Below are positions 1 to 5,207 of a DNA stretch of 5,576 nucleotides, in pieces. Made by a program: the position numbers and the translations under genes. Source of the DNA: Spirochaetaceae bacterium (lineage in GTDB: Bacteria > Spirochaetota > Spirochaetia > Treponematales > Breznakiellaceae); assembly GCA_031255315.1 (NCBI GenBank), contig JAIRSS010000162.1, positions 1 through 5,576 on the forward strand. Reading direction: 5' to 3'. Numbering within the stretch: position 1 is the first letter of the stretch; each line of letters starts with the position of its first letter. The notes beneath the pieces are model-generated. The model had not been told where the DNA came from. It ran no database searches and saw nothing but the letters and a program-made list of their open reading frames with translations.

Positions 1-408
1 TCACGGGCAAATTCTTCCATTACCGGAATCGTCCGCAATGCCTGTATGACGCCGCCAATGTCCAGGGTATCGGCGATAGTCTGCCGCAGCCCGTATTTTT
101 TCGGTATCTCAAAATCGGTAACAGTACCGGGATCGTAACCGCCGACCTGTATGGCGTCCACTACGAAATCGGCGTTTTTAAGCGCGTCCCGGCGTTGTTC
201 CTTCCCCAAGGTAACTTTGTATTCGCGCCTTACCGCCTTTCCCCTTGTTGATAGCGTCAAGGATCGCCCCGCTCTCCTTAAGCCGCTGTTCGTCAATATC
301 GTATAAGGCGATCTCGCTCTCTGCCAGCGCCGGTGTACACATGGTATCGCCTAAAACATTGCGGACAAAGATCGTACTTCCCATCCCCATAAACGTAATT
401 TTCGGCAT
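1..408 (-). pseudogene. Glycoside hydrolase family 4 (alpha-galactosidase type), frameshifted and cut by the window edge
   Basis: The N-terminal third of a family 4 glycosidase, an NAD- and metal-dependent cytoplasmic enzyme that hydrolyses alpha-galactosides or similar sugars. It opens with the dinucleotide-binding motif GMGSTIF (residues 8-14), then the family-typical stretches NVLGD, TPAL and IALYDID. The ATG at 408 has an AGGA ribosome binding site at 416-419, seven bases upstream. After residue 68 (SYL) the frame is broken at a run of four G (204-207 on the minus strand) and hits a stop at 178. If one G is skipped, the next frame carries the expected continuation: DAIQVGGYDPGTVTDFEIP, KKYGLRQTIADTL and ALRTIPVMEEFAR, up to the window edge. 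The usual glycine after TADTL-type sequence reads D here. It starts 24 bases after the permease stop, so the two were one operon. The family assignment is firm; the exact substrate is not. A sequencing error could mimic the frameshift, but the neighbouring genes are also broken. Confidence 0.85.
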
Positions 409-415
409 AAAAATT

Positions 416-419
416 TCCT
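416..419 (-). promoter_or_regulatory. Ribosome binding site of the GH4 gene
   Basis: CAGGA seven bases before the ATG at 408 on the minus strand. It fixes the glycosidase start and shows that the signal survived although the gene is frameshifted. Confidence 0.6.
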
Positions 420-432
420 GTAAGTTTTCTTA

Positions 433-868
433 TTATAGCTTGCCGCCGGAAGCAGCAATGCCTTGAATGAACTGCCGCTGGAACAACAGATAAATAACAA
501 TCATGGGAACACAAGCCAGAATTGATGCGGCCATCAATTCCGGGTAATTGGTGGTGAATTGCCCTTGAAGTTTTGCAAGAGCCGTCGAAAGAGGCATAGC
601 ATCCCGCCGCAGTATTGACGATGAGGGGCCACATCAGTTCTTTGAACGCGAACAGGGCGGTAAAGATACCCAGCGCAACCATGCCGGAACGTACCAAAGG
701 AAACATGATGAATAAAAAAGTCTGGCCGATATTCGCGCTGTCAATACGGGCAGCTTCTTCAAGAGAAGAAGGCAGAGTCATAAAGTTCTGCCGCAAAAGA
801 AAGGTTCCAAAAGCGGTCACAAGCCCCGGAAACATCAGAGCAAAAAGGCTGTTCAGGGCACCCAATCT
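433..868 (-). pseudogene. Sugar ABC transporter permease (MalG/CUT1 type), 5'-truncated and frameshifted
   Basis: C-terminal half of an inner-membrane permease of a carbohydrate ABC importer. It begins abruptly with LGALNSLFALMFPGL, followed by TAFGTFLLRQ and the EAA loop that contacts the ATPase (EEAARIDSAN, then IMFPL). The glycine normally found after EAARID reads S. A hydrophobic segment, then FKELMWPLIVNTAAG, follows. The frame is then lost between 598 and 604, where seven bases stand where six or nine are needed. In the next frame the classic end follows: MPLSTALAKLQGQFTTNYPELM, a membrane segment (ASILACVPMIVIYLLF) and QRQFIQGIAASGGKL, with TAA at 433-435. CUT1 permeases usually have about 270-290 residues; roughly the first 130-150 are missing. 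Upstream of about 868 the DNA belongs to an AraC regulator on the other strand, so the 5' end was lost by deletion or rearrangement. It could not make a working permease. Confidence 0.85.
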
Positions 869-1100
869 GCTCTTCAAAAGGACAACAGGGACCATGGTGA
901 ATAACTATATCAGGGAACAGCGCCTCTATCTTGCCCGCCGTGAGATGGAAGCGGGCGAAGGCGCGGAACAGGCGGCTTTTTCGGCGGGTTTCAACAACTA
1001 CACCAGTTTTTTCAGGGCCCACAAAGCCCGTTTTGACGAATCTCCCGCCACATTTCTTCAAAAGCAGGAGGATCGCAGAAGGTCTTCAATCATTAACTAA
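864..1100 (+). pseudogene. AraC-family regulator, C-terminal DNA-binding fragment (first copy)
   Basis: About 78 codons of the AraC/XylS helix-turn-helix domain in one open frame: NLLFKRTTGTMVNNYIREQRL, LARREMEAGEGAEQAAFSAGF and NNYTSFFRAHKARFDESPATF, ending with TAA at 1098-1100. This matches the second half of the first helix-turn-helix unit, the linker helix (YIREQRLYLARR) and the whole second unit. The first helices and the entire effector-binding N-terminal domain are absent, because left of about 866 the same DNA encodes the permease on the opposite strand. An ATG at 894 exists but lies inside the domain, so I do not regard it as a natural start. The fragment was probably the local regulator of the alpha-galactoside operon, reading divergently from it. 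The residues are well conserved, so the truncation may be fairly recent. Confidence 0.8.
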
Positions 1101-1112
1101 AAACGTCCCTGA

Positions 1113-1370
1113 TGGACAGGAGCAGATCATTCTTACGATAAAAATCATCGGAACGTTATTTTCCGCAAAGAAACGGGAACAACGGTTAATCAATATATAC
1201 GGATAAAGCGGCTGGTTCTGGCCCGGCGGGAAATACCGCAAGGCTCTACCGCCGAAGAAGCGGCGCACAAGGCGGATTTCAATGATTATTCAAACTTTTA
1301 CCGGGCCTATAAATCCTTTTTCGGCATTACGCCATCGGACAAGGCCAACCGGCGGTTGCGGATTCAGTGA
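1113..1370 (+). pseudogene. AraC-family regulator, C-terminal DNA-binding fragment (second copy)
   Basis: A second AraC-type C-terminal domain in tandem with the first. The frame is open from the stop at 1110-1112 to TGA at 1368-1370. Recognisable sequence begins at about 1155: IFRKETGTTVNQYIRIKRL, then LARREIPQGSTAEEAAHKADF, then NDYSNFYRAYKSFFGITPS. It aligns without gaps to the first fragment over about 57 residues, with close to half of them identical, so the two are paralogues rather than a recent duplication. The sequence from 1113 to about 1154 is less convincing as AraC. No start codon with a ribosome binding site precedes it, and the N-terminal domain is missing, so this is another remnant. 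The track of decay therefore extends to within 40 bases of the tRNA promoter. Confidence 0.75.
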
Positions 1371-1409
1371 AAACAATGTGGAAATTTTACCAGGATTCAA
1401 CGCGGAGCA

Positions 1410-1439
1410 TTGACACAAGCCGCTTTTCCATGCTAGATT
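1410..1439 (+). promoter_or_regulatory. Sigma70-type promoter of the tRNA-Pro gene
   Basis: A perfect -35 box TTGACA (1410-1415) is followed, after 18 bases, by TAGATT (1434-1439, four of six matches to TATAAT), preceded by TGC. If it is used, transcription would start near 1446, about 33 bases before the mature tRNA. Its position directly upstream of a tRNA supports it. Confidence 0.7.
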
Positions 1440-1463
1440 TTCAGCCGTATCAATGAGATGAGT

Positions 1464-1565
1464 GAAGAACCCCCTAATCGGGCAATAGCGCAGTTGGTTA
1501 GCGTACAAGTCTGGGGGACTTGGGGTCCCCGGTTCAAATCCGGGTTGCCCGATCAGGGGTTCTTC
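1464..1565 (+). other. Leader-trailer inverted repeat enclosing tRNA-Pro
   Basis: GAAGAACCCC at 1464-1473 is the exact reverse complement of GGGGTTCTTC at 1556-1565. The two arms flank the tRNA, leaving CTAAT on the left and ATCA (including the discriminator base) on the right unpaired. In the primary transcript this would extend the acceptor stem by a further ten base pairs after a small internal loop. Both arms lie inside the transcript predicted from the promoter and terminator. Confidence 0.7.
1479..1552 (+). tRNA. tRNA-Pro (anticodon GGG)
   Basis: A 74-base cloverleaf, ending with the discriminator A1552. The acceptor stem CGGGCAA (1479-1485) pairs perfectly with TTGCCCG (1545-1551). 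The D stem is GCGC/GCGT (1488-1491 and 1501-1504, one G-U pair) around loop AGTTGGTTA. The anticodon stem is CAAGT/ACTTG with loop CTGGGGG, giving anticodon GGG at 1513-1515. The T stem is CCCGG/CCGGG around TTCAAAT. It reads CCC and CCU proline codons. C1-G72, A73 and the G35-G36 pair are the usual bacterial proline identity elements. The 3' CCA is not encoded and must be added after transcription. It stands alone between its own promoter and terminator, convergent with the DUF6062-like gene. Confidence 0.95.
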
Positions 1566-1572
1566 AATTTCC

Positions 1573-1600
1573 CGGGATGTTCTATCCCGCCTTTTCTATT
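1573..1600 (+). terminator. Intrinsic terminator after tRNA-Pro
   Basis: Stem CGGGAT (1573-1578) and ATCCCG (1584-1589) with loop GTTCT, followed by CCTTTTCTATT. The T-rich tail is on the plus strand only, so it serves the tRNA. On the minus strand the hairpin is followed by GGAAATTG and should not stop transcripts of the converging gene well. Confidence 0.75.
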
Positions 1601-1642
1601 ACATTTTAGCGCCCTAACGGGTTCGCTCGTATTCGTCCAGGC

Positions 1643-2287
1643 CTACCGCTCCCCGCCGCGCAACAGTGCCGCCAGCTCTTTCCAGACTACCTGATCTTCC
1701 GGGGAAAGCCGGGCGAACTCATCCTGACGGCCATATGCGGACAGTTCGATAAACTGGTTGGTCCGGCGAAGGAGGGCCTCAAAGCGGCTTTCGTGGAATT
1801 CCCGCAGCCAGGAGGGGACCCGTCCGCCGGTTTGAAGGAGTTTTCCGTAGTGGGGGATGCAAAGCCCTGAGGATGCGGTAACGGCTTCCCGGAGTTCCCG
1901 TTCTTCCGGGCTTTCCCCGTCCGCCCCCAGAAGGAAGGAGAGATATTCGTTTTCAATGCGGGACCGTTCTTCGCAGACCGGACAGGTTCCTTTGAGCTTC
2001 CGCTTTTTTCGCGCCTTAAATGCGGTGAGTTCGTCTTCCAGGATGTCCCGGTCGAGGATGGCCACAGCAAGGCCGTCTCTAAAAGACTCCAGGGTCCGGG
2101 CGTGGAAGTTACAGAAACCGCCGGCGGCCCGGAACGCCGCCCGGAAACCCCGGTTGGAGACGTGCTCAAAAAGCATGTTGTCGATGTACCGTTCAGCCCG
2201 GCTGGTAACAATGCGGCACAGGGGGCAGCCTGGTTTGGCGCAGGCTTTTTGGAATTCAAAGAAGTTAAGATGCCGGTCTACCGCCAT
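1643..2287 (-). CDS. Cysteine-rich protein resembling the DUF6062 family, putative metal-binding
   Basis: A 214-residue soluble protein of unknown function without signal peptide or membrane segment. It has two similar halves, each with a C-x2-C followed by a C-x2-H. The first is CPLC (21-24) then GFCNFH (C59, H62); the second is CPVC (102-105) then SGLCIPH (C143, H146). The distances between the pairs are 34 and 37 residues, which suggests two zinc- or iron-binding units from an internal duplication. A basic stretch KARKKRKLKG (91-100) precedes the second unit. From memory the pattern resembles the uncharacterised DUF6062 family; I could not check this. The ATG at 2287 follows the rpiA stop by three bases in the same frame, with only a weak GGCGGGA-like ribosome binding site inside rpiA, so translation is probably coupled. 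It is the last gene of the operon, and its stop at 1643 faces the tRNA terminator. Confidence 0.8.
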   Translation of the reverse strand: MAVDRHLNFFEFQKACAKPGCPLCRIVTSRAERYIDNMLFEHVSNRGFRAAFRAAGGFCNFHARTLESFRDGLAVAILDRDILEDELTAFKARKKRKLKGTCPVCEERSRIENEYLSFLLGADGESPEERELREAVTASSGLCIPHYGKLLQTGGRVPSWLREFHESRFEALLRRTNQFIELSAYGRQDEFARLSPEDQVVWKELAALLRGGER

Positions 2288-2290
2288 AGC

Positions 2291-3001
2291 TTAATCCCGC
2301 CGTTCCACGCCGCCGTCGCTACGGGCGATAAAAACAGAAGGACGCAGACGGGTGAAAAGGCCGTTTTCCACTATGCCGGGGATGCGGTTGAATTCCGTCT
2401 CCAGCGCGGCGGGGTCCATTGCCTGGTTCAGCCGGACATCGACGATGAAGTTTCCATGCTCGGTGATTACCGGACCGGCTTTCCGCAACGCTTCTCTGAG
2501 GACCGGTTCCCCCCCCAGGGATTTCAGCGCCTGCATGACCGGGACCCGGGCTTCGGGAACCACCTCAACGGGAATGGCAAAGGTAATCCCCAGGTTGTCC
2601 ACGATCTTGGATTCGTCCGCCACGATTGCGTATGAAGCGGACGCATAGGCGATGATCTTCTCAAGGAGAAGGGCGCCGCCGCCGCCTTTCGTACAGAAGT
2701 TCCGGGAGTCCACTTCATCGGCGCCGTCTATGGTAAGGTCCAGCTTCCCGCCTATTGCCGGGGAATTCAGGCTGAAAAGAGGTATCCCCAGGGCCTCGCA
2801 TTCCAGAACGGTTTGGAAACTCGTTGGTACCGCCTTAACGTCCTGCAGCCTGCCTTCGGCCATCAGCGCGCCTATGCGCCGTACGGCGGGAATCGCGGTG
2901 GAACCGGTACCCAGGCCCAGTTTCATCCCGCTGCGTACGAGCGCGTCCACCGCGCTCCGGCCAGCCAAGAGCTTCATCGCTTGTCGATCTAAATACCCCA
3001 T
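2291..3001 (-). CDS. rpiA: Ribose-5-phosphate isomerase A
   Basis: A 236-residue cytoplasmic enzyme interconverting ribose 5-phosphate and ribulose 5-phosphate in the non-oxidative pentose phosphate pathway. Family motifs are all present: phosphate-binding GLGTGST (29-35), DGADEVD (92-98), KGGGGALLLEK (105-115), DESK (129-132), HGNFIVDV (182-189) and the C-terminal PGIVENGLF. The spacing of D92, D95, K105 and E114 equals that of the E. coli catalytic residues D81, D84, K94 and E103, with no key residue missing. Length is normal for RpiA. I chose the ATG at 3001 because AAGGA lies five bases upstream (3007-3011) and the protein then starts just before the conserved helix. An in-frame ATG at 3031 would add ten residues encoded inside a palindrome and lacks a ribosome binding site. 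It lies 65 bases after aroDE and directly before the DUF6062-like gene. Confidence 0.95.
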   Translation of the reverse strand: MGYLDRQAMKLLAGRSAVDALVRSGMKLGLGTGSTAIPAVRRIGALMAEGRLQDVKAVPTSFQTVLECEALGIPLFSLNSPAIGGKLDLTIDGADEVDSRNFCTKGGGGALLLEKIIAYASASYAIVADESKIVDNLGITFAIPVEVVPEARVPVMQALKSLGGEPVLREALRKAGPVITEHGNFIVDVRLNQAMDPAALETEFNRIPGIVENGLFTRLRPSVFIARSDGGVERRD

Positions 3002-3006
3002 AGTAT

Positions 3007-3011
3007 TCCTT
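3007..3011 (-). promoter_or_regulatory. Ribosome binding site deciding the rpiA start
   Basis: AAGGA on the minus strand, five bases before the ATG at 3001. It lies just outside the nested palindrome, so folding of the palindrome would leave it accessible. It argues against the alternative ATG at 3031. Confidence 0.65.
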
Positions 3012-3018
3012 ATACCTT

Positions 3019-3068
3019 GAGGCTGTTCCATCGAACCGGAGGTTCGTCTTCAGTTTTGGAACAGCCTC
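3019..3068. repeat. Nested palindrome between aroDE and rpiA
   Basis: An outer perfect 12-base inverted repeat, GAGGCTGTTCCA (3019-3030) and TGGAACAGCCTC (3057-3068), encloses a perfect inner hairpin, CGAACC (3032-3037) and GGTTCG (3041-3046), with a three-base loop. The aroDE stop (TGA, 3067-3069) overlaps its edge, and the element fills most of the gap up to the rpiA ribosome binding site. No T run follows on the minus strand (it continues AAGGTATAAGG), so it is not a standard intrinsic terminator. It may be a dispersed palindromic repeat of REP type, a processing or mRNA-stabilising hairpin, or an attenuator between the two genes. The structure is certain from the bases; the role is not. 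Confidence 0.75.
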
Positions 3069-4620
3069 ATATATGAATTCGATTTTTGAGATGGACGGGG
3101 AATTCTCTGCCAAAGAAAAACCGGTACTGATGCATGGCCTGCCTCCGCAGCATGTCATAGCCGTTCAAGACTTGGCAGCCCGCCTGCATCGCCCGGAGGA
3201 GAAAACAGGTCCGCTCCGGCTTATAAACAATGTCCATTACCGTTTCTTTACCGGTAAACTTGTAGTCCGGCAGGGGATCGGCGTCCACAAACGGCTCCAT
3301 GCCTGCCGATGTCGTCTGGATGATGATGTCCGAGAACTTTTCCGCCAGTTCCACCCCTTCGCTGTCCGTTCCCGCCCACTTAAAACGATAGGGCAGGGCC
3401 AGCCGCTTGGCCCGTACCGCCGTCCGGTTAAGGATAAGGGCTTTTCCTTTAAGCCGGAATACCTCAGCGGCGACCGCTTTGGCCGCCCCGCCCGCGCCTA
3501 TAATGGTAACCTTCTTCCTCCGGAAGTCAGCCAGGCCCATAAAATTCAACAGCGAATCGGAGAACCCCAAGGTATCCGTATTGTACCCCGACCAGCCGGC
3601 GGGCGTTCTTACTATGGTGTTGCACGCGCCTATCGACTTCACCTCGTCGGACGCGCTTGAAAGGCAGGGGATGATTTCTTCTTTGTAGGGTACGGTAACC
3701 GAAGCCCCCTGTATATTCAACAATTCCGCCAATTCCAGGAAGACATTGAGGGATTCCGCCGGGAACGGGACGTATACGGCGTCTATCTTCTCTTCGATAA
3801 AAACCCGGTTGAAAAAGGGAGGGCTTGACGTTACGTTGAGCGGGTAGCCAACCACGCCGAAAATTTTTGTTTTGGCGGTAATATCCCGGAACCGGTACAC
3901 CTCCATCAGGTCTCTGGGATTAAGCTGGCCCGGCGCACCCAACGGAAACGCTGGTTCTTCCCGGCGGCCTTCGGCGGGCGCGTCCTTAAATGTACTGGCT
4001 ATACCGGTAATAGCCGAAGTATAGCTCAGATATGATCCCAGCTTCTCCGCCAAGATTCGGGTGTTGACCCCGTAATGCCCCATCCCCAGGATGATTTTGT
4101 CGAAATCCACCTCCTCCGCCAGGGCGTACAGCCGCAGAGTATCCGCCAGGCTGTTGGGCTTAACCGCTGCTTTGGGTATTTCGTCTCCGATGCGGCGCAG
4201 ACTCCGCAACTTGGCGGCCAGGTCTTCATCCACCCCGTGTATATTGTGATGAGACCGGATGATCTGTATTCCGAACGTCCGGGCCGCTTCTTCCAGACTC
4301 GGAACATTCAGGTCCTCTTCCAGATCAACGTAGGCGAAATTCTTCCGCCTGTCCGCTTCGGCAAAGGCAAGCCCTCTGGAGAACAGGGAGATTCGGGAGC
4401 CTTCGCCCCCGTTGAAATAACCGCCGTCTCTCGTCCTTCTGATCGTGAGGATCACCGGAAGACCGGCCTGTTCGGGGAAACGCCGGATCAGGAACCGTTC
4501 GTCCGGTTCAAGGCAGTCAACCCGCAGTTCCGCCAAGTCCACATAGTTACGATAGATTTCCAACGCCTTCAGATTCCGGGCAAGGGTTTTTCCGGTCAGG
4601 CACAAGCAAATCCTAGACAT
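3067..4620 (-). CDS. aroDE: Bifunctional 3-dehydroquinate dehydratase / shikimate dehydrogenase (AroD-AroE fusion)
   Basis: A 517-residue cytoplasmic fusion enzyme catalysing two consecutive shikimate pathway steps: 3-dehydroquinate to 3-dehydroshikimate to shikimate (NADPH-dependent). Residues 1 to about 235 are a type I dehydroquinase, with ELRVD (31-35), LTIRRTRDGG (58-67), LEED (100-103), catalytic histidine H125 in SHHN, the probable Schiff-base lysine K150 in IPKAAV, and APGQ (229-232). From about 252 comes shikimate dehydrogenase: GYPLNVTSSP, SVTVPYKEE with catalytic K313, GACNT (331-335), GYNTD with catalytic D349, the nucleotide-binding loop GAGGAA (375-380), NRT (398-400, typical of NADP binding), TTSAGM, DIVYKP and NGYDMLRRQA. 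The family's usual HSLSP appears as NVTSSP, with T264 in place of the first serine. A strong AGGAGG (4625-4630) lies four bases before the ATG, 12 bases after the preceding gene, so the two are cotranscribed. The AroD-AroE order is known from treponemes, chlamydiae and plants. Confidence 0.95.
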   Translation of the reverse strand: MSRICLCLTGKTLARNLKALEIYRNYVDLAELRVDCLEPDERFLIRRFPEQAGLPVILTIRRTRDGGYFNGGEGSRISLFSRGLAFAEADRRKNFAYVDLEEDLNVPSLEEAARTFGIQIIRSHHNIHGVDEDLAAKLRSLRRIGDEIPKAAVKPNSLADTLRLYALAEEVDFDKIILGMGHYGVNTRILAEKLGSYLSYTSAITGIASTFKDAPAEGRREEPAFPLGAPGQLNPRDLMEVYRFRDITAKTKIFGVVGYPLNVTSSPPFFNRVFIEEKIDAVYVPFPAESLNVFLELAELLNIQGASVTVPYKEEIIPCLSSASDEVKSIGACNTIVRTPAGWSGYNTDTLGFSDSLLNFMGLADFRRKKVTIIGAGGAAKAVAAEVFRLKGKALILNRTAVRAKRLALPYRFKWAGTDSEGVELAEKFSDIIIQTTSAGMEPFVDADPLPDYKFTGKETVMDIVYKPERTCFLLRAMQAGCQVLNGYDMLRRQAMHQYRFFFGREFPVHLKNRIHI

Positions 4621-4624
4621 CCGT

Positions 4625-4630
4625 CCTCCT
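4625..4630 (-). promoter_or_regulatory. Strong ribosome binding site of aroDE
   Basis: A full AGGAGG four bases before the ATG at 4620 on the minus strand, inside the 12-base gap after the secreted-protein gene. It predicts efficient independent initiation of aroDE. Confidence 0.75.
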
Positions 4631-4632
4631 GC

Positions 4633-5076
4633 TTATAAATCGGGGCGGTAAATGAAAATAGCGGTTACCAAGCCATATTGATCGATATTGAACCGGATGG
4701 TGATGGGCCACGACCGGTTGGAATAGGTTTGCAGGATAAAGGCATCGTAAACCTGTATGTCGTTTCCCAGAACCAGGGGGATTGTTTCCCGACGGTCGCC
4801 GATTTTGATCCCGTATGCGGCTTTTAGACTTATCTGCCAAACCCGGTTCCCGTATACGTAAAATTCCCAGTCCCCGTAGGCAAACACCACATCGTCCTGC
4901 CATGTATTCGGTCCCCGTGTTACATGCACCGACAGAGGCGCGCCGAACATGGCGATAAGGTCTGGAAGGCTCACACCGACCAGCGAGGCGGGGTCATTGA
5001 CATAATTATACTGGCCCCAGAGTGAAACGGAACCAAGAATGAGTAGGGAAACTACCCCTATCATACATTTTCGCAT
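4633..5076 (-). CDS. Small secreted/periplasmic protein of unknown function
   Basis: A 147-residue protein that I do not recognise. It begins with a signal peptide: MRKC, a hydrophobic core (MIGVVSLLILGSVSLW, residues 5-20), then GQYN, with likely cleavage around residues 21-22. There is no lipobox cysteine after the core, so it is probably not a lipoprotein. The mature part of about 125 residues is rich in aromatic residues and beta-strand-like stretches (VVFAYGDWEFYVYGNRVWQISL, split by charged turns). The segments GVSLPDLIAMFGAPL and GIKIGDRRETIPLVLGN recall the 'G-x-s-x3-v-x3-lG-x-P' pattern of small BamE/SmpA-like envelope domains, but this is only a resemblance. The ATG at 5076 is preferred over the adjacent ATG at 5079 because AAGGA (5083-5087) is then six bases away instead of three. 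Longer starts up to 5151 would place 24 unlikely residues before the signal peptide. It is first in the presumed operon with aroDE. Confidence 0.75.
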   Translation of the reverse strand: MRKCMIGVVSLLILGSVSLWGQYNYVNDPASLVGVSLPDLIAMFGAPLSVHVTRGPNTWQDDVVFAYGDWEFYVYGNRVWQISLKAAYGIKIGDRRETIPLVLGNDIQVYDAFILQTYSNRSWPITIRFNIDQYGLVTAIFIYRPDL

Positions 5077-5104
5077 CATTTTTCCTTGAAAATCCTTTAA
5101 ATTT

Positions 5105-5133
5105 ACTGTATCCGAGAAACAGGCGCTGTGCAA
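5105..5133 (-). promoter_or_regulatory. Candidate promoter of the secreted protein-aroDE-rpiA-DUF6062 operon
   Basis: On the minus strand TTGCAC (5133-5128) is followed after exactly 17 bases by TACAGT (5110-5105), four of six matches to TATAAT. A transcript would begin near 5098, about 20 bases before the ATG. The -35 box is poor beyond TTG, so this is a candidate only. Confidence 0.4.
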
Positions 5134-5207
5134 GGCGTCGCATTGCCTCACGTTAAATCTTACCCTAGGAATTTATTGCGCTTCGCTTTTAAAACTCCCA
5201 ACAATCA

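Noticed and set aside
615..1100. A 161-codon plus-strand open frame running through the antisense of the permease into the AraC fragment
   Set aside because: Its first 80 or so residues are just the reverse complement of genuine permease coding sequence and resemble no family; only the part after about 864 is AraC. It is a chance chimeric frame, although it could in principle be translated.
1479..1565. tRNA-Pro as an attachment site of an integrated element
   Set aside because: No direct repeat of the tRNA 3' end, integrase gene or phage gene is present in the window; only the inverted arms are seen.
2102..2635. Long plus-strand open frame opposite the DUF6062-like gene and rpiA
   Set aside because: It lies opposite two genes with clear motifs and its translation has no recognisable domain; an antisense shadow of GC-rich coding sequence.
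3002..3031. Upstream in-frame ATG for rpiA at 3031, adding ten residues
   Set aside because: It would be encoded inside the palindrome, has no ribosome binding site and adds residues not seen in RpiA proteins; the ATG at 3001 has AAGGA at the right distance.
4075..4638. 187-codon plus-strand open frame opposite aroDE
   Set aside because: Entirely antisense to the dehydroquinase domain, without domain resemblance.
5077..5151. Longer N-terminus for the secreted protein, from 5151
   Set aside because: It would bury the signal peptide behind 25 residues and run through the candidate promoter; AAGGA supports the start at 5076.
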